The translations under genes and the position numbers were made by a program. Shown in pieces: positions 61,477 to 64,000 of a DNA stretch of 64,000 nt. How positions within the stretch are numbered: position 1 is the first letter of the stretch; the number at the start of each line of letters is the position of its first letter. Source of the stretch: Sporosarcina sp. FSL W8-0480 (GTDB taxonomy: Bacteria; Bacillota; Bacilli; Bacillales_A; Planococcaceae); contig NZ_CP150166.1 in assembly GCF_037963765.1 (NCBI RefSeq), forward strand, positions 532,001 through 596,000, written 5' to 3'. Below the pieces are notes generated by a model. It was not told the DNA's origin. It did not search any database and saw nothing but the letters and a program-made list of their open reading frames with translations.

Positions 61477-62126
61477 TGGGGTGGAATGGTTTATTACGCA
61501 AAGAATGGGCGGTAATGAGAAATTCATTCATTGCGTTTATCGTGATTTTCATCGTGATTGCCGTATCAAGTTTCACACCCTTGGCGGTCGGGGGCAAATT
61601 TGACCAGATCGAAATCACGAATATGTTCTCGTTTTTGCAAATGTATTTCGGGGCGCTGCTTTTCATTCACAGTCTTCACACGGATATGAAGCAGCCGGAT
61701 GTATGGCTGCATTCCCCGGCTTCAATAACACGGCTTTTAGGATCAAAAATGCTGATGGTTCTTCTTTTAGTCGTATTATCTAACTTTGTTTGGACTGGCA
61801 TAGGGGTTGTCGCCTATTTCATCGGCGGATTTGAAGGGGTCATCCCCGGATGGCCGAACTTGCTAAAAGTATTCCTTCTTAGTACTTTCGCGATTTCAGC
61901 AAGTTTGCCGATATGGGTGATCTACAGAATTCTATCGGCGAAGATTGGCTGGTTGGCGATCATTGTGTTGTTAATATTTTTCTTCTTTGGATCAATGGTA
62001 TGGGGAATTATAGAGGTAATATGGGGAGAAATGGGACCTGACGTAGGTTCACTCGTATACATCCTCCTCTCAATCGTATTATTTGCAGGCGGAGCAATTC
62101 TGCTTGATAAGAAAGTGAGGTACTGA
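61473..62126 (+). CDS. ABC-2 type membrane protein 2 of the Ytr-like cluster
   Basis: 217 residues, about six helices. 'WNGLLRKEWAVMRNSFIAFIV' start and 'HTDMKQPDVWLHSPASITRLLGSKMLM' mirror the upstream protein, with a shorter middle. Probably forms a heterodimer with it. Start ATG 61473 or 61476. Confidence 0.85.
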   Translation: MMGWNGLLRKEWAVMRNSFIAFIVIFIVIAVSSFTPLAVGGKFDQIEITNMFSFLQMYFGALLFIHSLHTDMKQPDVWLHSPASITRLLGSKMLMVLLLVVLSNFVWTGIGVVAYFIGGFEGVIPGWPNLLKVFLLSTFAISASLPIWVIYRILSAKIGWLAIIVLLIFFFFGSMVWGIIEVIWGEMGPDVGSLVYILLSIVLFAGGAILLDKKVRY

Positions 62127-62128
62127 CG

Positions 62129-62497
62129 ATGAGCATAGATTTTCTTCCAGATAAGCCGATTTACCAGCAGCTCATCGACCGGATTTTAGGGGATATTATG
62201 CGGGGCACACTCAAAGCGGGAGAAAAGTTGCCGTCCGTTCGTGAATACGCGGTTGAAGTCGGCGTGAATGCGAATACGATGCAGCGCGTTTACAAGGAGT
62301 TGGAGCAAATGGAGATCACGGAGACAAGAAGGGGGCAGGGATCATTCGTGACGGAGAATCAGGAGAAGATTTCAGCGCTTCGCAATGAAATGAAGGAGCA
62401 GCTTGTGACGACATTCCTTCAAAGTGTAGCTGCATTCGGATTTACGACTGAGGAAATTGTGAAGTGTCTGCAGGAACGGGGTGGCGAAAATGATTGA
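62129..62497 (+). CDS. GntR-family regulator, YtrA subfamily
   Basis: 122 residues. A GntR winged helix ('KPIYQQLIDRILGDIMRGTLKAGEKLPSVREYAVEVGVNANTMQRVYKELEQMEITETRRGQGSFV') with only a ~45-residue C-terminal helical dimer tail, which defines the YtrA subfamily (no ligand domain). Such regulators repress ABC operons that include their own gene and respond to cell-wall antibiotics. It starts two bases after permease 2, so it is in the middle of the operon it probably controls through the site at 60651. Confidence 0.9.
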   Translation: MSIDFLPDKPIYQQLIDRILGDIMRGTLKAGEKLPSVREYAVEVGVNANTMQRVYKELEQMEITETRRGQGSFVTENQEKISALRNEMKEQLVTTFLQSVAAFGFTTEEIVKCLQERGGEND

Positions 62498-63206
62498 GTT
62501 GAAACATATCGTGAAGAAATATGGGAGTAAAAGGGCGTTGCAGGATGTGACATTGTCGATTCCGAAAGGGAAAGTGATTGGCCTTGTCGGTGAAAACGGG
62601 AGCGGTAAGTCGACATTATTGAAGATGATGGCAGGTTTATTGACACCGAATAGTGGTAGCGCGACGTTTGACGGGAAGCCGATTACGCGGCGGATCGCTT
62701 CGAAAATCGCATATATGTCAGATACGGATGAGTTCTATACGTACTTTACTGTTCAGCAGCTTTTTGACTTTTACGAGTCGCAATTCGAGGATTTTGACGT
62801 GCTTAAGGCGAAAGAGATTTTACAATTTCTGAATGTATCACTTGATTCGAAGATAAAGAGCCTGTCCAAAGGGAACCGTGGACGGGTGAAAATCGCGGTG
62901 ACGCTTGCGCGTGAGGCGGATGTTTACCTATTGGATGAACCGTTTTCGGGACTCGACCCGATGGTACGGGATGATATTTCGAAAGGGCTTATCCGCTTTA
63001 CCAATCCTGAATGGCAGACGGTCATTATGTCGACTCATGAAATCCGGGAAGTCGAGCCGCTATTGGATGAGATAATCGTCATGCGAGGCGGAGTTATCAT
63101 CGCTCATGAAGCGGTTGATGAGATTCGTGATTTCTATGGTGTGGATGCGACAAGCTGGATGGTGTCGCTGTTCAAGGATGGGAATAGGGAGGGGAATTCA
63201 AAATGA
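62490..63206 (+). CDS. ABC transporter ATP-binding protein, YtrB-like
   Basis: 238 residues from ATG 62490 (GGGGTGG five bases upstream), overlapping the regulator by eight bases. Walker A GENGSGKST, signature LSKGNRGRVKIAVTLA (variant LSKGN), Walker B 'VYLLDEPFSGLDPMVRDDI', H-loop 'VIMSTHEI'. The LSKGNRGR and 'VRDDI' features are those of the YtrB/BcrA branch next to YtrA regulators. Confidence 0.9.
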   Translation: MIELKHIVKKYGSKRALQDVTLSIPKGKVIGLVGENGSGKSTLLKMMAGLLTPNSGSATFDGKPITRRIASKIAYMSDTDEFYTYFTVQQLFDFYESQFEDFDVLKAKEILQFLNVSLDSKIKSLSKGNRGRVKIAVTLAREADVYLLDEPFSGLDPMVRDDISKGLIRFTNPEWQTVIMSTHEIREVEPLLDEIIVMRGGVIIAHEAVDEIRDFYGVDATSWMVSLFKDGNREGNSK

Positions 63207-64000
63207 AACCAGTGGTAGAATTAAAGAATTTATCTAAAACAATAGGAAGTAAGAAAATCATCGATAATTTGAACTTGTCGCTGTATCCCGGGACAATTAC
63301 AGGCTTTCTTGGTCCGAATGGTGCAGGAAAAACGACGACAATCCGAATGATGGTCGGTCTGATGAAACAGACTGGGGGTGAAATCGTCATTGATGGGGTA
63401 TCATTGCGGGATGATTTTGAGGATGGCCTTTCGAAGGTCGGCGTCATCGTTGAGAATCCGGAAATGTATAAGTTCATGTCCGGTTATAAGAATTTAGTGC
63501 ATTTCGCACGCATGCATAAAAACGTGACGAAGGAGCGGATTGACGAGGTCGTCCGCCAAGTGGGGATGCAAAATAGGATTCATGAAAAGGTAGGCACGTA
63601 CTCACTTGGGATGCGTCAGCGGCTTGGTTTAGCCCAGGCGTTATTGCACCGACCGAAATTCTTGATATTGGATGAACCTACGAACGGGCTTGACCCGGCG
63701 GGCATCAGGGAGTTCCGTACGTATTTACGCCAAATTGCGGAAACAGAAGGGGTTGCTGTTTTTGTTTCCAGCCATATGCTTTCCGAAATTGAATTGATGT
63801 GCGATCGGATCGCCGTCATCCAAAACGGGAAGTTAGTCGACATCCGTGAAATGTCGGAGACACGGGAATCGTTCTATTATATAGAAGCAACTCCTGTGGA
63901 TAAGGCGAAGATGCTGCTTGTGAATGAAGGATTGACTGTAGAGGATTTCAAAAACGGCTTGCTTGTGAATGTGGAGCAACAGCAGATTCCGGGAGTGGTC
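63203..64000 (+). CDS. ABC transporter ATP-binding protein, BcrA-like, cut by window end
   Basis: 266 codons visible, no stop. Starts ATG 63203 (GGGAGGGG upstream), four-base overlap with the preceding gene. Walker A GPNGAGKTTT, 'GVIVENPEMYKFMSGYKNL', signature YSLGMRQRLGLAQALL, Walker B 'FLILDEPTNGLDPAGI', H-loop 'VFVSSHML'. This is the typical bacitracin/lantibiotic-exporter ATPase type. Its own permease gene presumably follows outside the window. Confidence 0.92.
   Translation, partial: MKPVVELKNLSKTIGSKKIIDNLNLSLYPGTITGFLGPNGAGKTTTIRMMVGLMKQTGGEIVIDGVSLRDDFEDGLSKVGVIVENPEMYKFMSGYKNLVHFARMHKNVTKERIDEVVRQVGMQNRIHEKVGTYSLGMRQRLGLAQALLHRPKFLILDEPTNGLDPAGIREFRTYLRQIAETEGVAVFVSSHMLSEIELMCDRIAVIQNGKLVDIREMSETRESFYYIEATPVDKAKMLLVNEGLTVEDFKNGLLVNVEQQQIPGVV

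Overview
The window reads as ordinary chromosome of a low-to-mid GC Gram-positive. Gene content and order (yfkAB, yugN, ykhA, dppA-E with ykfA/C/D, T-box controlled trp, ureABCEFGD, lipobox-type binding proteins, GGAGG-like ribosome binding sites, frequent TTG/GTG starts) point to Bacillales. The urease-nickel locus and general protein character fit Sporosarcina or another Planococcaceae member best; that placement is inference from recalled families, not a search. I see no rRNA, tRNA, CRISPR, phage or IS element.

Layout. 1-13 kb holds housekeeping singletons: a cut NERD-domain gene, GNAT acetyltransferase, VOC protein, methyltransferase, a Tet(M)/Otr(A)-like ribosomal GTPase, a PAS-GGDEF-EAL protein, a UMF1-type MFS transporter, a CBS-ACT protein resembling c-di-AMP binding CbpA, a LytTR regulator beside an acetyl-CoA hydrolase/transferase, and MgtE. 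13-24 kb holds a polar amino acid ABC operon, a Phd/ParE toxin-antitoxin pair, the radical SAM gene yfkAB, an AEC transporter, a Xaa-Pro peptidase, a CtaG/DUF2243 pair, yugN and an ABC pair whose permease looks truncated. At 23.8-24.1 kb there is an unannotated-looking type I toxin-antitoxin: a 42-codon holin-like toxin on the minus strand and a convergent antisense RNA on the plus strand.

24.9-32.4 kb is trpEDCFBA behind a T-box leader with a UGG specifier. 32.4-47.2 kb is devoted to peptide import and murein-peptide recycling: oppDFBCA, then dppA-E followed by ykfA, ykfC and ykfD (no ykfB). 47.3-57.7 kb is a urease operon, ureABCEFGD, running straight into a five-gene nickel-type ABC importer, so enzyme, metallochaperones and metal supply are probably one transcription unit. 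57.7-64 kb has a YkhA-like thioesterase, a coiled-coil protein of unknown function, mazEF, a second VOC protein and a YtrA-like GntR/ABC cluster that runs off the end.

The most unusual content is intergenic. A dispersed element made of exactly five 21-bp units (consensus GGGAAATGATCGATAA plus five variable bases) occurs three times (2702-2806 minus, 17666-17770 plus, 60469-60573 plus), with decayed copies at 18855 and 20141. A second, different 20-bp family (TTATGCGTGA core) occurs twice, both times starting a few bases after the T-tract of an intrinsic terminator (25332, 44112). Both families lie near a shared palindromic box (TGCCTTTGRCMAATAAA). Two further large structured elements sit inside the urease operon. 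These repeats are the best candidates for something undescribed.
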